64,000 bases of DNA, taken from NCBI GenBank assembly GCA_034359265.1, contig CP136898.1, positions 50,767,501 through 50,831,500 of the forward strand. The letters are read 5' to 3'. The position numbers and the translations under genes were made by a program. Position 1 is the first letter of the stretch. Each line of letters opens with the position of its first letter. This document shows positions 43,562 to 56,343 of the stretch, piece after piece. The notes below the pieces were generated by a model, which searched no databases, had not been told where the DNA came from, and saw only the letters and a list, made by a program, of their open reading frames with translations. The DNA comes from Canna indica. Taxonomy: Eukaryota; Streptophyta; Magnoliopsida; Zingiberales; Cannaceae.

Positions 43562-46500
43562 TCAAATAGATACTGGGGATCACACAGTAGCAATTTGGAC
43601 ATAAGGTAGTGATGTCAGCTCGTGTCATCACTTTTGTGAACAAGTCAGCGAGTTGATCATGAGAGGATATGTGCTTCAAAGTGATAATACGATCAGTAAC
43701 TAATTCCCGAATGTAATGACAATCCACCTCAATGTGCTTCGTGTTTTCATGTTGTATCGGATTTGTTGCTATCTGGATGACACTAGTATTATCTGCATGT
43801 AACACCGTGGGATCCGTAAGAACAATTCCGAGCTCAAACAAAAGACGTCGTAGCCATACTATCTCAAAACTAGCTGCTCACATAGCATGATACTCTGCTT
43901 CCGTAGACGACTTTGATGTGTGTGACTGTTTCTTACATTTCCAGGAGACCAAGGAGGATCCTAGGAACATGCATCAACTAGTAATAGAACGGCGAGAATC
44001 AGGGCAACCAGCCCAATTTGCATCAGCATAACTTTCTAACCGTAGAGAAGAATTAGAAGGAAAAGTGATACCTCGAGTGAGAGAGCTACGAACATATCAA
44101 ATAACACGAAGCAAAGTAGTGTAATGTATACCATAAGGGTTGGAGACAAATTGGCTTAAGACCTGTACTACATAAGAAATGTCCCGCCTCGTCATAGTCA
44201 AGTAAACTAAAGATCCCACTAGTTTCCGATACAACGTTTGGTCATTGAATGGTTCTCCATCAGCACCCTTGTACTTTGTATTTATTTCCATTGGAGTGTA
44301 GGTGATCTTGTCATTAGTAAGACTAGCCATTGTGACTAGATCACTAGCATACTTTTGTTGTGTAAGCATGATTCCAGTAGGCAAATATAGAACTTCGAGT
44401 CCAAGAAAGTATGTTAGCCGACCAAGATCCTTCATTTAAAGGATGTATGAAGAAAATCCTTTAACTCAGTAATGCCAGCCTGATCACTCCCTGTGATAAT
44501 GATATCATCAACTTAAATGAGGAGAATAGTAATACCTGTTGGAGAATTCCGGAGAAACAAAGAGTGATCCGATGAACTCTGGGAAAAGCTCGCATTCTGA
44601 ATTGTGGATTTGAATTTGTCAAACCAAGCACAGGGAGCCTATTTCAAACCATAGAGAGATTTTCGAAGTCGACAAACAACATTTGGTCTTGGTAAGATAC
44701 AACCAGGTGGTGGTTTCATAAACACAACTTCTTCCAAATCACCATGAAGGAAAGCATTCCTTACGTCCATTTGGTGTAAGGTCCAGTTTTTGATCGAAGC
44801 AACTGCCAACAAAGTACGCACTGTTGTCATTTTTGCAACCGATGCAAATGTCTCTTCATAGTCCACCCCATATTCTTGTTTATAACCTTGGGCGACTAAC
44901 CTTGCTTTATACCTAACAATTGTACCATCAGCCTTGAGTTTAATGGAGTACACCAACTTGCTCCCAATTAGAACTCCATCTGATGGTTTATCGACGAACT
45001 CCCAAGTGGCATTGTCATCAAGGGCTCGGAGTTCATCTGACATTGCTTCTTGCCAGCATGGTTGGTGAGCAGTGCATAGAACTTGTCGTATCTCCCCGGA
45101 GAGTAGCCATAACGCTCAGGAGCATGTCTCCCGGGTCTTTTTGATCGTCGAGGAATGGCTGAGTGAGAAGTATCATCATCAGAATGAGAAGACGATGAAG
45201 AAGAAGCAATGTCGGAATTAGATGATGGCTGAATATTATCGTCATCATAGTCATTCGGTTGTTGTGGAGGATCAAACGGAGGATCTGCAGGTAGTATATT
45301 GCTAGGAGAAGAGTCATCATTAAAATTGTACGAGAATGAAATAGACTCAGAATCATCATTAGAGTGCTTTGAGTAAGAAAATTGTCCCTCAAAGAAGATG
45401 ACATGTCTCGATATCCTTAATTGACGTCGAGATGGATCATAACAAAGATACCCCTTTTGTATGTCGCTATAGCCAACAAAAACACACTGGGCTGCTTTAG
45501 CCGAAAGTTTATGACGTTCGTGTGCTGGGAGATGTACAAAACAGACACAACCGAAGACTCGTATATGAGAGTAATCCGGCTGAATATGAAATAACTTGAA
45601 ATATGGAGTCTCATTACCGATGACCGGTGAAGGTTGACGATTGATCAAATAAACAGAGGTATGCACAGCTTCTGGTCAAAAACTCTTTAGCATCTTTGAC
45701 GTACCCATAAGAGCTAGTGTAGTTTCCAAAACATGTCGATTCTTCCTCTCCACTACATCGTTTTGTTCAGGGGTATGAGGATATGTGCGTTGAGCTATAA
45801 TACCTTTGTTTTTGAAAAATTCAATAACATTTGCCTAAATATACTCTCCCCCAGAATTAGAACGAAATACTTTTATGGTTTTATGAAATTGTGTATGAAC
45901 AAATGCAACAAAATTCATAATAATTGCTAGAACCTCACTTTTTTTTCGAATAAAAAAATACCCAAGTGTATTTAGTAACATGATCAATAAATAAAACAAA
46001 GTACTTATAGCCCAATCTTGACAAAACGGGTGAGGGCCCCCAGACGTCATTGTGCACTAAATCAAAGGGAGCATCATAGGTAGATGAGCTTGTCGGAAAA
46101 GGTAGCTTGTGACTTTTAGAATTAGCACAACTAGTACATAACAGTGGAAGACTAGTATGGAGACGTTCTTTTGGAAGACATGATTTAAGCAATAGTTCAA
46201 GCCGAGATGTATGAGGATGACCCGTACGATTATGCCAAAGTTTGAGTAGATTATTCGAGCGTGTGATATCCGCATCAGAAACTGAAATTAAACAATGATG
46301 CAAGTGACGATGGCCTGACTGTAAATGAAACATCCTTCCAACCTTACGCCCCCTGGCCATGATCATCCTTGTTTTCAGACTCTGTACGACACAACCATTA
46401 GGTGAGAATTGCACAATACAATTTTGATTTACTAACTGTCCAACAGAAACCAAATTAGCCTTCAAATTCGGTACATAAAGAACATCAGAAAGAGTATCAA

Positions 46501-47601
46501 CGGTACCAATGCCAGACGTAGGTAGTTTATGACCATTAGCAGTATGAATAATGTGCTTCGAATCAACATTAGATAATGTAGAGAAATATGATGTAAATGC
46601 CATACAGATGTAAGCGAAGGATCCTTCTTACCTGTAGATGTGGCCGATAAAGCATTTGAGATGGCTGAAGGGAGGGCAGTAGCAATAGAGTCCATGATCA
46701 GCCGTTGGAGATCAAGACCATCAGACGACAAAGATGGCGGTGTTGGTAGGGCAGTGTGGTATGCTTGTTGAGTCGAGCAAGGACGATTTGGTCGTTTTCG
46801 ACATTCGGATAAAAGATGACCAGCATTCTTACAATAGTTGCAAAATTTTTGCTTCCGGGGACAGCGTGCTGCAATATGACCAAACTCATGACATTCAAAA
46901 CATCGTATACTTCGTGAATTACCCGTAGGGACACCAGGGGCATGCTGTTGCAGCAATCATCGCAACATCTCCCATGGGCGAGACATCCATAGATGTTTGA
47001 GTGCCCAACCTCGTTTCTTCACGTAGCACGGTTGCCAAAACCACATCCAGAGCTGGAGCAATTTCTCTGTTGAGAAGACTAGATCGGATTGATTCGAACT
47101 CGGGGCGAAGCTTCATAAGGAATTGAACAATCCTTGTTTTCTGTCGTTCTCCCAAAACCTCCTTGAGGCCCTCCATAGACAATGTGGAGCGTCCTGTTCC
47201 GACCAAAGGGACTGTAGGCCAGAATAGAAAATGCGAACATTCCTTTCTCCATGAGTATACTAAGCAATACTCTGTTCAACCTCGAATTCCCTTGCTAGAT
47301 TGCTTTGCATGTAGATTGTTCGAAGATGACACCACATCTCGGAAGTAAGAGTGAATTGCCTGAGCCCCATAGCTATGTTGGCGTGGACAGAATTTAACAT
47401 CGAAGAAATCACCTTTGCGTTGTTTGATTTCCGGACATCACATTCGTGTGCATCAGTCGGTTGAGGAACAGAGCCATCCAACATTCCAAAGAGACTTTTA
47501 CCTTCAACAAAGATACAGAAGTGGAATTCCCAAAGAGCGAAATTGGATCCATCCAATTTTGTGGACAACAGATCATACGATGAAGACGATTCGAAATCCA
47601 T
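43562..47601 (-). pseudogene. Copia gag-pol of the full-length element, broken
   Basis: Gag begins MDFESSSSYDLLSTKLDGSN at 47601 and changes frame near 47230. Two zinc knuckles are readable: CFECHEFGHIAARC and CNYCKNAGHLLSEC. Protease remnants lie near 46600. GAG-pre-integrase (LKLWHNRTGHPHTSRLE) and integrase (HNDVWGPSPVLSRLGYKY) follow in 46603-45935, and integrase C-part from 45666 (YLINRQPSPVIGNETPY, FVHLPAHERHKLSAKAAQC). [48 protein letters not shown] then a stop. The tyrosine of YVDD is replaced by a stop (LLI*VDDIIITGSD, near 44515). RNase H: ESYADANWAGCPDSRRS, SSTEAEYHAM, LHADNTSVIQIA, KHIEVDCHYIRELV. At least six stops or shifts. Confidence 0.88.
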
Positions 47602-47701
47602 TAGAGACGAAAACCAAGAGAAGAAGACGACACACGAAGGTATTAGGATACCAGTAGAACAAACAGAGGGCAAAAAAAAAAAACTTAGGCTCTAGATACC
47701 A

Positions 47702-47974
47702 TGATAGATGAGTTAAGCTGTGTATATTTCATCCCCCTACAATGGTTTACAAGAAGAGTATAAATAGCTATACAAATTCGTATTCTAGGAAGGAGAATAA
47801 TAGGGATAATTATACAATCCCTATTCTAGGAAGGAGAATTAATAGAGATAATTATACAATCCCTATTCTAGGAATGAGAATAATAGGGATAATTATACAA
47901 TCGCTCATTAGTAGTGTTGCCTAATATATTGCATAATAAATTATACAATTCCCGATTAGTAGTATTGTCTAATA
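47702..47974 (-). repeat. 5' LTR of the full-length Copia
   Basis: 273 bp, matching the left LTR end to end. Plus-strand limits are TGATAGATGAG and GTCTAATA. Same three internal ~42-bp units. Confidence 0.9.
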
Positions 47975-50924
47975 TAGTTTAATTAAACTAGATTGATCCA
48001 GCTTAAATCAGATTCATATTGGTTGTAGTACGATTCAGTATAAAAGAATAGTGTTGCTAGTAATAATTGCAAGGAGCTAACATAAGTAGTGCATCCTCAA
48101 CGGTTGCTGCTAATATTCCTAGCATTCCTACAGTCCAATTCAATGCAATTACCCTGCAATACACAGTTAATACAAAGATCCAAATTAAAAGGTTCTTTCT
48201 CAAGATTGGTTGTTTACCACATAGAGCAGCAGGAATTCTTACAGATCCTGTCCACGTTTGAGCCAAATAGAAAGTGAAAACATATGACCAATTTCATTTT
48301 TATACTTATAATGAGGAAAGTCCAACTAAGATAGAGACATGAGATACCTACTATTAGGTTATAAAAATGAAATATCAAGATATTTTCCAATAATCTATGT
48401 TTTTAGATATGGTAGTTAACAACAGTCTTCTTCTCTATGCGTACTTTTGACATCATTTTCATATTAATGCGACACTTCATTCTTCATACTTCACATTCAT
48501 CGTTTCCACATTATATCTTGGTGACTATACGTACACCTTTTATATCTGTATATCTATCAAACCTAGTAGTTGAACGTAAGCTAGATTGGGTTGTAAGAAT
48601 TCTCTAGAGTTAGTCTGATTCCTTATTCCAGGGCATAACATATATGGTTTATTATAAGGCCATGACAACATTTTCTGTAATTACTTCAGATCTGTATTTT
48701 GGAGTATTTAACAGAAAAGATAAAAATTATTTGAACCAACATGAATGTATAATTTATGTTGCTTCGCACTAGAGTTAATCATCATGCAACCAGGACTTGG
48801 CATGTGTCATTTGTCTGCAACCAAGACTTATTCGAAGTCATCATCAGAAAATTTGGCAGATATCAGTTTTGAGTTATTTTATTTTATTTTGAAGGCTCTT
48901 GTGTGTGGGCGTCTATTTTTTAGCTTTATGGAAAGTTCCTAATAAACTCTCTGGTTCTTTTTGTTTCCTTGAAAAAAATACTCGAGTTAATAATGTTTGT
49001 AACTTGAAAACAGAAACTCAATGCTCCTCTGCACTTGTGAATCTGATTGTTTAATAATTTATGACTTAATGTGTTTTCAGAAATGTACTGCATCATGGAC
49101 TAAGGTTGATCTCTTGTGTTAATTGTAGAATTGATATTTGCAATTTGCCACTTTGCCACTGAAAGATGACCAACTATCCATGTATCTCTTGTACTAGTTA
49201 GATTGTAGTGCAAATTTCTTTCTGTTATTTAAAATAGCTGAAAAACGTGGCCATTATTTATTGTGAAGCAGATTAATTGCTCACCTCCTCCATCAACACC
49301 AAGTGCAACTGGACATAAACCAGCACATGCTACTGCAGAAAATCCACTCGATGAACCTCCAGAAATCTTAGTGACATCACAAGGGTTTCTTGTATCACTG
49401 TACAGCAGGTAAGTAGCTTTTAGTTAACTGTTATTAGGGTAGTTTATTGTGCCTGAGTATTATGCAATGTGCATAAGCGAATAGACAATCTGAACTGTTT
49501 ATTCCCTTTTAAAAATAGGTCAATTAAGTAATTAGTAGTCAGAATACCTAGTTTTGTACAATATATTATGGAATTTGTCATTCAGGTATTTTCCAAAACG
49601 GAAGCCTCTGGGTAAGAATAGTTCTAGTAACTAGACACTATCAGTCTTTGGTGGATTGGACAACATTCTGATCTAGAGGTCAAAACTCTCATATATGTGC
49701 ATCATCTATGGGGTTAATATGTATACCCAAACCATATGATAATCAAATATGTGAAGAAAAATAAATAGAATATTGTCATACACATAATGTTTGGGATTTT
49801 GAACTAAAGTCCCTAACTCCTTAAATATAACATTAATGGAACAATATGCATTACTAAATCGTAACACCAAAATTTCTAACTTGAGAAGATAATATTTTGG
49901 GTTGGTTCATGAGTTTTCTAGTCTGATTGGCTGGTCTAGTTCAGTTTTGATTAGAATGTTTCTTGTGATAGTTATGTTAGTCAGGTGGTTTTAAGGGAAT
50001 TATTTTTTTTACCAAAATCGAGTAAGGTTTGGGTTGTGATATATTTGTTTGAATTGTATATTTTTAATTAAATAAGTATATGTTGCGTATGGGAGATATT
50101 GAAAGAAAAAGAAAAATAGAAACCTGGTTTGATAATTAGATTTTTCTTTTCAACCCGAAAAACTTAAGAATCAATTTGAGTTAAAAGTACCCAAGTTTTA
50201 GATGGAGTTTGGACCGCCACTTGTCAATGCGGCTCAGGTCAACAGGTTTTCCGAGACACCACTAGTCATTTATGCTTTTTCTTGTTTCTTTACAAAATTG
50301 AAAAAAACATGTTATGTACCCATATGTGAGGATTGATGCCACTAACCCCAGCACCCATCTCTTGCATGTTGGTCTTCATCACAAGTATTGCACCACACGA
50401 CCTCAGTTTCTTCACACAGCTTGCATCTTCAGTACATGGTCTCACCTTGTGCAACCACGTTGTTCAGGAGGAACAACGCTCACTTAGAGATGAAGAACGA
50501 CTCCGTACGTAGTATTATCTTATTTTCTTTTATTGAAGAAAAGAAGATAAGCACTGTTCAAATATTCCAAAATCATATGTAGATTCATCATCTTACCAGT
50601 AGTAGGATAAGACATGCAGTCCATCTCATCTTCGATTGCAACTAGTAACCCATCAATAGCTGAAATTGGAGTTCCTAAGAAAGACCGAGGAGGTATAAGA
50701 TTAAGGTACAGAGGTGCCATAAGTTGAAGTGATTCCCAAATCAGAAAAATAGTTGTGGGCAGTGTGGTGCTAGATTTTATCAACAAATGATTAATAGAAA
50801 ATAGTTGTGAGTGAATAAAGGACACCACAATATGTTAATTTGATCGTTTTGTCAAATTTAATTGCTTTGGTATTCTTTTTTTGCACGACTAAGATTTAGG
50901 AGCCATTCTAAACTTATTCATCAG

Positions 50925-50987
50925 GTAAAACTGAAGGAGTTAATTGCCAAGGGAGCTGCTGTTTTGCAGGATTTGGGAAATATTAAG
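50925..50987 (+). other. Exon-like plus-strand fragment of unknown origin
   Basis: 63 bp open in frame (VKLKELIAKGAAVLQDLGNI), preceded by TTCATCAG and followed by GTATGC, so it looks like an exon. It lies within an intron of the FAAH pseudogene on the other strand. I do not recognise the protein; it may be a captured exon or chance. Confidence 0.25.
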
Positions 50988-51083
50988 GTATGCAATTTTC
51001 ACTAATCAAAACTTTGATGATTTATTTAGATCTCTTCATTAGGTCTGACATGGCTCAATTGCTGTTGTCAAAACCTGTGGTCC

Positions 51084-51517
51084 TAGGGGTGGGCACAAAA
51101 TCTGCCCAACCTGACCCAATCCTGATCCATAAATATGTTTTGGGTTCGGGTTTAGGTATTTTTTTGAAAACTTTTTGTTTTCGAGTTTGGATTCAGATTT
51201 TAGTATATATGACCTAACCCGACCAGATGCACATAACCTCTAGCATACAATTTGACCTGCTCCAAAAACTGAATTAAAAAATTAAAAACTCTTAAGTATA
51301 TGACCCAACCCGAAATAATTCAACCTGAACAAAACCTGATTGACTCGACCAGACAAAATCCAATTAGAACTCTCATGTTTAAAATAAGTTAGGATCAAAC
51401 CCCCAAACCCAAAATTAGGGCTCAGGTTCAAGTTCAGGTTCTAAAATGTTTGACCCAGAATATATGGTTAGTGTTGGATTTTGGGTTGAAACCCGAACCG
51501 ACCAAATTCCACCCCTA
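51084..51517. mobile_element. hAT-like MITE
   Basis: 434 bp with ends TAGGGGTGGGCA and (complement) TAGGGGTGGAAT. The interior is rich in GGGTTCGGGTT/AACCCGA motifs, as in many plant hAT MITEs. Flanking 8-mers do not match convincingly. A second stretch (about 51530-51870) contains a related CCCACCCCTATCTGAACC block and may be a remnant of another copy. Confidence 0.6.
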
Positions 51518-52536
51518 TCAGGACCACTGGACTAGCAAATTGAACTGATTTGATTCAACCGAATCCCACCCCTATCTGAACCACTGAACCAGTGAACCGG
51601 CTGATTCAACTGATTGAATACAGAATAAGTCAAAAGCTTGTAGTTTCTTGTAAAAACTATATATGGTTGTCCAATGTTTTTGTATATTTTAAATTTAGCT
51701 TTTCTATTTTCATTTAAAAGTTTAAAAATAATTATGATGTAATGACACGATGTTAGCACTGAGTCTGACTGGTTGAACCATTTAGGAACAATAGACTCAA
51801 TTAGTAATTCAACCTCTAGTCCGAGTTTAGGAATAATAGGTACGACCAAAAGCTTGATCACAATCTTGGAAGGAGATCAATGGATGTTGCAATTAGATAG
51901 TGAATTGATAATGATTAATGGCGTATGAAAGAACAAAGGAAGACTCAAGAAAAATTTACTTGAAACTAAAAAGTGATTTAAATGCCGTAGGTATACTTAA
52001 GGTATGACCTTGTAGAGAGCTCAGTGGTAGGTTAGGAGGTGGAAAGAGTAACCAATCAAAGGCAAAAAATCAATGACTACCTGTTTCATATCTCGTTGTT
52101 GATTCTTCTGCCTGCCTCAGGATATATGTCTTCAGGACTGTAGCTTATGAAGAAACCCATTTTGATTTTGTGGTCCTCTGACTCCTTCACAGCAGCTAAA
52201 AATCTGTTTGCTACCTGTGTATATGTTTATACATCTGGTGATACACTAATTGATCATCTAAGCAAAGTACAAGAATCATAATAGTTAAAATGTAAAAATA
52301 TAATGACAATAAGAACGTACTGCAAATGGAGTTGTTTCCCCCGATTTGTAAGCATTAGAGAAGTCCCTTATTGTCCAAATTTGGATTTATTTGTCTAATG
52401 TTTTGTTCTTGGATACAAGGTTTAAAATCTCGGTACCGGTACCGGTTTCGGTCACCGGCCGGTACCGGTACATACCGGTACTGTACCGTACCGACACACG
52501 GTACGGTCCGGTATGGATAATGCATACCGGCCGGTT

Positions 52537-52538
<2 letters not shown>

Positions 52539-52577
<39 letters not shown>
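52539..52577 (+). repeat. Poly(T) tract of 39 nt
   Basis: An uninterrupted T run in the hAT element, about 80 bp beyond the transposase stop codon (poly(A) in the gene's sense). Long open frames that cross it, on both strands, are artefacts. Confidence 0.95.
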
Positions 52578-52581
<4 letters not shown>

Positions 52582-52658
52582 ACTAACTCCAATAACACAT
52601 AACTGATGAAGAAATGCTTAAAATTAATATTCAAATGTCAAATACAAGAATACAATTT

Positions 52659-55600
52659 TTAAAATGCGGACGAATGACGTCCGTCGTACCCATACATATC
52701 TTCGGCTTCGGGACATACACGGCTAAGGTCAACACTATAGTTCTCTAATGCCCATATTTGGAAATTTTCCCACGGCATAATGCCTTGGTATCCATTATAC
52801 CACATTGACATTAGCGTTTCTTTGTTGAGTTTCCAAGAACTAGACCCTGTATCATCAGTTGAGTAGGTACTGGATACAGAGTAGGTGGATTCAGAAACCT
52901 CTTGCAAACTACTCATCATATCGTGATGGTAATCTTGCAAAGCTGTCGGTCCACCTCTTCGACGTGAGCCTCTCTTCTTGTACACCTGAGTTGTTTGTCC
53001 GGTACTAGCACCACGGTCATCATATTGGCTGGCGTGATCGAAGTATTGCTCATTTGTCCATGGATCATCATATGGCAATGTTGATGGCACGACGGTGTCT
53101 TCTCCACCAGCTCCATCATCATCATCATCTCCTCCGTCTTTTGCACTGCTACTGCTATGAATGGAGGGTTCGTCTTCTTCGTCCTCTTCTGCTTCTGCAA
53201 TCGCTTCCAAAGGATCAATTGGTCGTTTACCTTTGGCTTTGCCTTTTGCCGTTGAAGGTGTTGCCTTCTTTTTTCCCTTTGATCGAGAAGATGGAGAATC
53301 TGATTTGGATCGGCGTCTTGCTTGCCGAATTCGTTGAGAGTCCAAGGGAGTAATGCCTATGTCTTCTGGTTGGCTCTCAGACTCAAGTGCATCAGATATA
53401 ATTGGTGAAGGCTGAGGTGGTTCGCCTGGTTCATCAAGAAGAGGCTGGTCGCTCTCCATTGCACTCCACCAATCAATTATCGGGTCCGTATCGTCTTGGA
53501 CGAACTCAACATCGAACGGATCTACATGTCGAATATCTTCGTTTTGTAATGTCCGCATTCGAAGCCGCATGTTGTAATGAACATATACTAGCTTCTCTAA
53601 TCGGGCATATGAAAGCCGATTGCGCGGCTTGGTATGAATTAAGGAGAAGGTCGACCAATTTCTCTCGCATCCACTTGCTGATGTGGTTTGCGAGAGGATA
53701 CGTGTTGCAATCTTCCGAAGAGTTGGAGCTTCGATTCCAAATTGCAACCACCATTCAACTGCAATAGATTTAAAATTGATTTTAGTAACGAGATTACCAA
53801 TTTTATAATTAATAAATAAATTGAAAAAAATTATATCTACCTGGATCCATAGAATCTCGGCACGATATTGCAAATGGATCTCCGAAATTGCCACTTGAAT
53901 CTCGAAAATATTTTGATTCATTTAGAGCTTGCGCCGCTTCTCTGGTTGTTGCCGACATTCGTTGTATGACCTTGCGAAGCGGATATAACAAACTATCCAT
54001 CGTTCCAAGATCATATCGATACTGGTATGCGGGATTTAAATAATACGCTACAAAAAATTATCAATTTAATAAGTAATTTAGCATAATGAATTAAAATTAA
54101 ATAAATTTTAGAAAATTAAATAAAAAATTACCCGCGATGTGTATGTCACGACCCATTTGATCCTCCCACCTCTGGGAGATAATGTCGATGAAGGGTTTAT
54201 ACTTGGTCTCCGAAATCAACACCCTCTTGATTTCTTCTTGTGCTTGATGGATGTAGTAGTAGAGATGACCCATTTGAGGTGTCTTTTCCATCTCCACCTG
54301 TTGTAGAACCTTGTACAATGGTTCTACGGCGACGACTATCTCCGCAATGCGATCCCAGAACCGCGTGTTGAGGACGTTCTTCTCGGTTTGCTTTCCATCA
54401 TTAGTTCCGATATATCTTGATGTAGACCATTCATCACTTGTAAACATTGATCGAAGGCCCACCTTACGTTGTTGGAGCGACCTTAATGCGATGAAATTGG
54501 TTGCAAAACGAGTCGCTCCCGGTCGAAGAATTTCACCTAAAATATGAAATTATTATTAGTAATTATCACCTAAACTAATTAATAAATAAATACTATAAAT
54601 TATTTTTAAAAAATACCTTCTGTAAATTTTCTCATAAGGGCGTGTACCCATGTGTGGTTGTATATGAAGCGCGTAATTTGTTGCCCCATTTTTACCGTCT
54701 TATTGACCATCGATATATCACCGATATCTTTCATCATTAGGTCAAGACAATGCGCTGCACATGGAGTCCAATATATGTGAGAATAATCCAGTTCAATTAT
54801 CTCACCAGCCCTTTTGAAATTAGCTCCGTTGTCGGTTATAATTTGAACAAAGTTCTCGGGTCCATTCTCCTCGATCACCTCCTTCATCAGCTTCGAGATG
54901 TAGAGAGAACTATGGACTTCATCGGATGCGTTCACCGACTTGTGATAGATAACCCTTTTGTTGCAATAGATGAGGAAGTTGATGATGCTCATTCGGGTTG
55001 GACCGGTCCAACTATCGCACATCAAAGTGCATCTGTAATCCCCCCATTGCCGCTTGATTCTGTCGATCCATTGATTTAATTCCTTGACCTCTTCTTCAAG
55101 GAAAGGTCCTGAAATTTCATACGGAGTTGGAGGGGTAATACCTGGGCCTACCTTTTGGATGGTAGACACCATAGTTCGGTAGTACGGGTTGTTGGCTGCA
55201 TTTGCGGGAATCCGACTGAAGTGGAACCATTTGGAGATGGCTTTTCCCAACTCCCACTTCTTCGACTTGCTATACATATCGTCTATGCGTTGTTGCTTTG
55301 CCGATGAAGGAGGAAATGCCCTGGGATCAAGATCAGAAATATCAACATTAGTTCTCCTACCACTTGCTCCGAGGTTTGTGAAGAATCCACTAAGGCCTCC
55401 TCTGCTGCTTCCTCTGCTGCTTCCTCTGCTCTGAGTTTGAGGTGCTCTCATGCTAGAACTCCGACCAATATAAGGACCGGAGGGAATTGGACCGCTTCGG
55501 TCCATTGCTCCGGCAGCCGAAGTTGAGCCGACGCTGCTTATCCCACCGCTGCCACTGCCGCCGCCATATTCGAATTGAGATCCGGGATAATACATCCGTT

Positions 55601-55982
55601 CTCGTTCGAATTTTGCATGCTCCAATGAAGCTCGGATGCCGGCTTCAAGTTCCGGATCCTCGTCGTTATCGCCACCTCGAGCCTCATAATGGCCACCGCT
55701 GACATCTTGGGTAGCTCGTCGGTCGAACTCGGCTTGTTGAGCTGCAGTCTTAAGACGTTCCTCCTTCTTGTTGTTGAGTTGCGCTTTGAACATCTTCCGG
55801 ACTTCGGCCGGTACTTTGGCGCAATTGACGACGTCGGGATATCCTCCGGCCAAGTGTTGCTTCAATCGAGTGATGCCTCCACCACGTGAAATCATATTAC
55901 AGTGGTGGCATTGCTAGTGATGAGCCTTCTCCAACCGAGTACCGTGTTGCCATGCGGGGTCGGGTTGAGATTTCGGCGCCAT
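52659..55982 (-). pseudogene. hAT transposase (BED finger, DUF659, hAT dimerisation), one in-frame stop
   Basis: Four exons, 55982-54617, 54536-54132, 54047-53841 and 53758-52659, total 3,078 nt, exactly 1,026 codons, with GT/AG sites at each junction. The start is MAPKSQPDPAWQHGTRLEKA. A BED finger follows (about residues 13-45: QCHHC ... RLKQHL). Then come a Gly/Ser-rich linker, DUF659 (about 255-420: PPTPYEISGPFLEEEVKEL, CDSWTGPTRMSIINF, WTPCAAHCLDLMMKD), RPGATRFATNFIALRSL, the YYLNPAYQYRYD block and the hATC dimerisation motif (SASGCERNWSTFS, about 680). The last ~280 residues are acidic and Ser/Lys-rich. The single break is TAG at 55916-55914, where relatives have a tryptophan (HHWQC). 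A start after the stop would remove the BED finger's first cysteines. Otherwise all motifs are intact. Confidence 0.9.
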
Positions 55983-56193
55983 TTCGATAGAATTTCGACG
56001 TAGAAATTAATAAAGAGAGAGATTGAGAGAGATTGAGAGATTGAGAGTTTAGAGGGGTGAGTGAGGATGAAAGAAGGGTGTTTTGGGGGCTTTATATAGC
56101 CCCAAAACAACCCAAATGTATCCCAAACGGCTCTATAGCCGTTTGGGATCACTATTGATCATACCGGGCGGTATACCGCCCGGTATGTATGTA

Positions 56194-56277
56194 ATACCGC
56201 CCGGTTTGGGCGGTATATATCAAATACCGCCCGATATCGGGCGGTATTTGATATATACCGCCCAAACCGGGCGGTAT
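56194..56277. repeat. Perfect 84-bp palindrome in the hAT subterminal region
   Basis: The 42-bp left half is the exact reverse complement of the right half, centred on CGATATCG between 56235 and 56236. Each half contains ACCGCCCGGTTTGGGCGGTA and AAATACCGCCCGAT. It lies about 0.2 kb upstream of the transposase start and 0.28 kb from the element's end. It could extrude as a cruciform or bind transposase. Confidence 0.95.
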
Positions 56278-56286
56278 GATTCCCCA

Positions 56287-56343
56287 TGTGGCCGACAGCC
56301 CTGTCGGGCTGTCGGCCACAGAGCCGTTGGCAACGCCAACGGC
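56287..56343. repeat. Two GC-rich perfect hairpins
   Basis: 56287-56320 has a 15-bp stem (TGTGGCCGACAGCCC) with a 4-nt loop. 56323-56343 has a 9-bp stem (GCCGTTGGC) with a 3-nt loop. Both sit in the hAT subterminal zone between blocks of ACCGGGCGGTAT repeats. Confidence 0.9.

Larger units (their letters stand above)
43283..47974 (-). mobile_element. Full-length Copia retrotransposon (minus strand)
   Basis: LTRs 43283-43554 and 47702-47974, with a perfect 5-bp duplication tagtt (43278-43282 and 47975-47979). The primer-binding site TGGTATCTAGAGCC adjoins the right LTR (its complement ends at 47700) and the purine tract (TTTGAGGGGGGG) adjoins the left LTR. All gag-pol domains are present in order but broken. 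By eye the two LTRs differ at about 12 positions plus one 1-bp indel in 272, roughly 4-5%. It lies just downstream of the amide-hydrolase pseudogene remnants. Confidence 0.93.

Noticed and set aside
45033..45404. Leu/Met-rich minus ORF of 123 codons
   Set aside because: Alternate frame of the Copia integrase-RT linker.
52391..52634. Two ORFs with poly-Phe or poly-Lys
   Set aside because: They run through the 39-nt T tract at the hAT left end.
52916..53767. ORFs on the plus strand and alternative minus frames over the hAT exon 4
   Set aside because: Shadows of the transposase, whose motifs and splice sites fix the frame.
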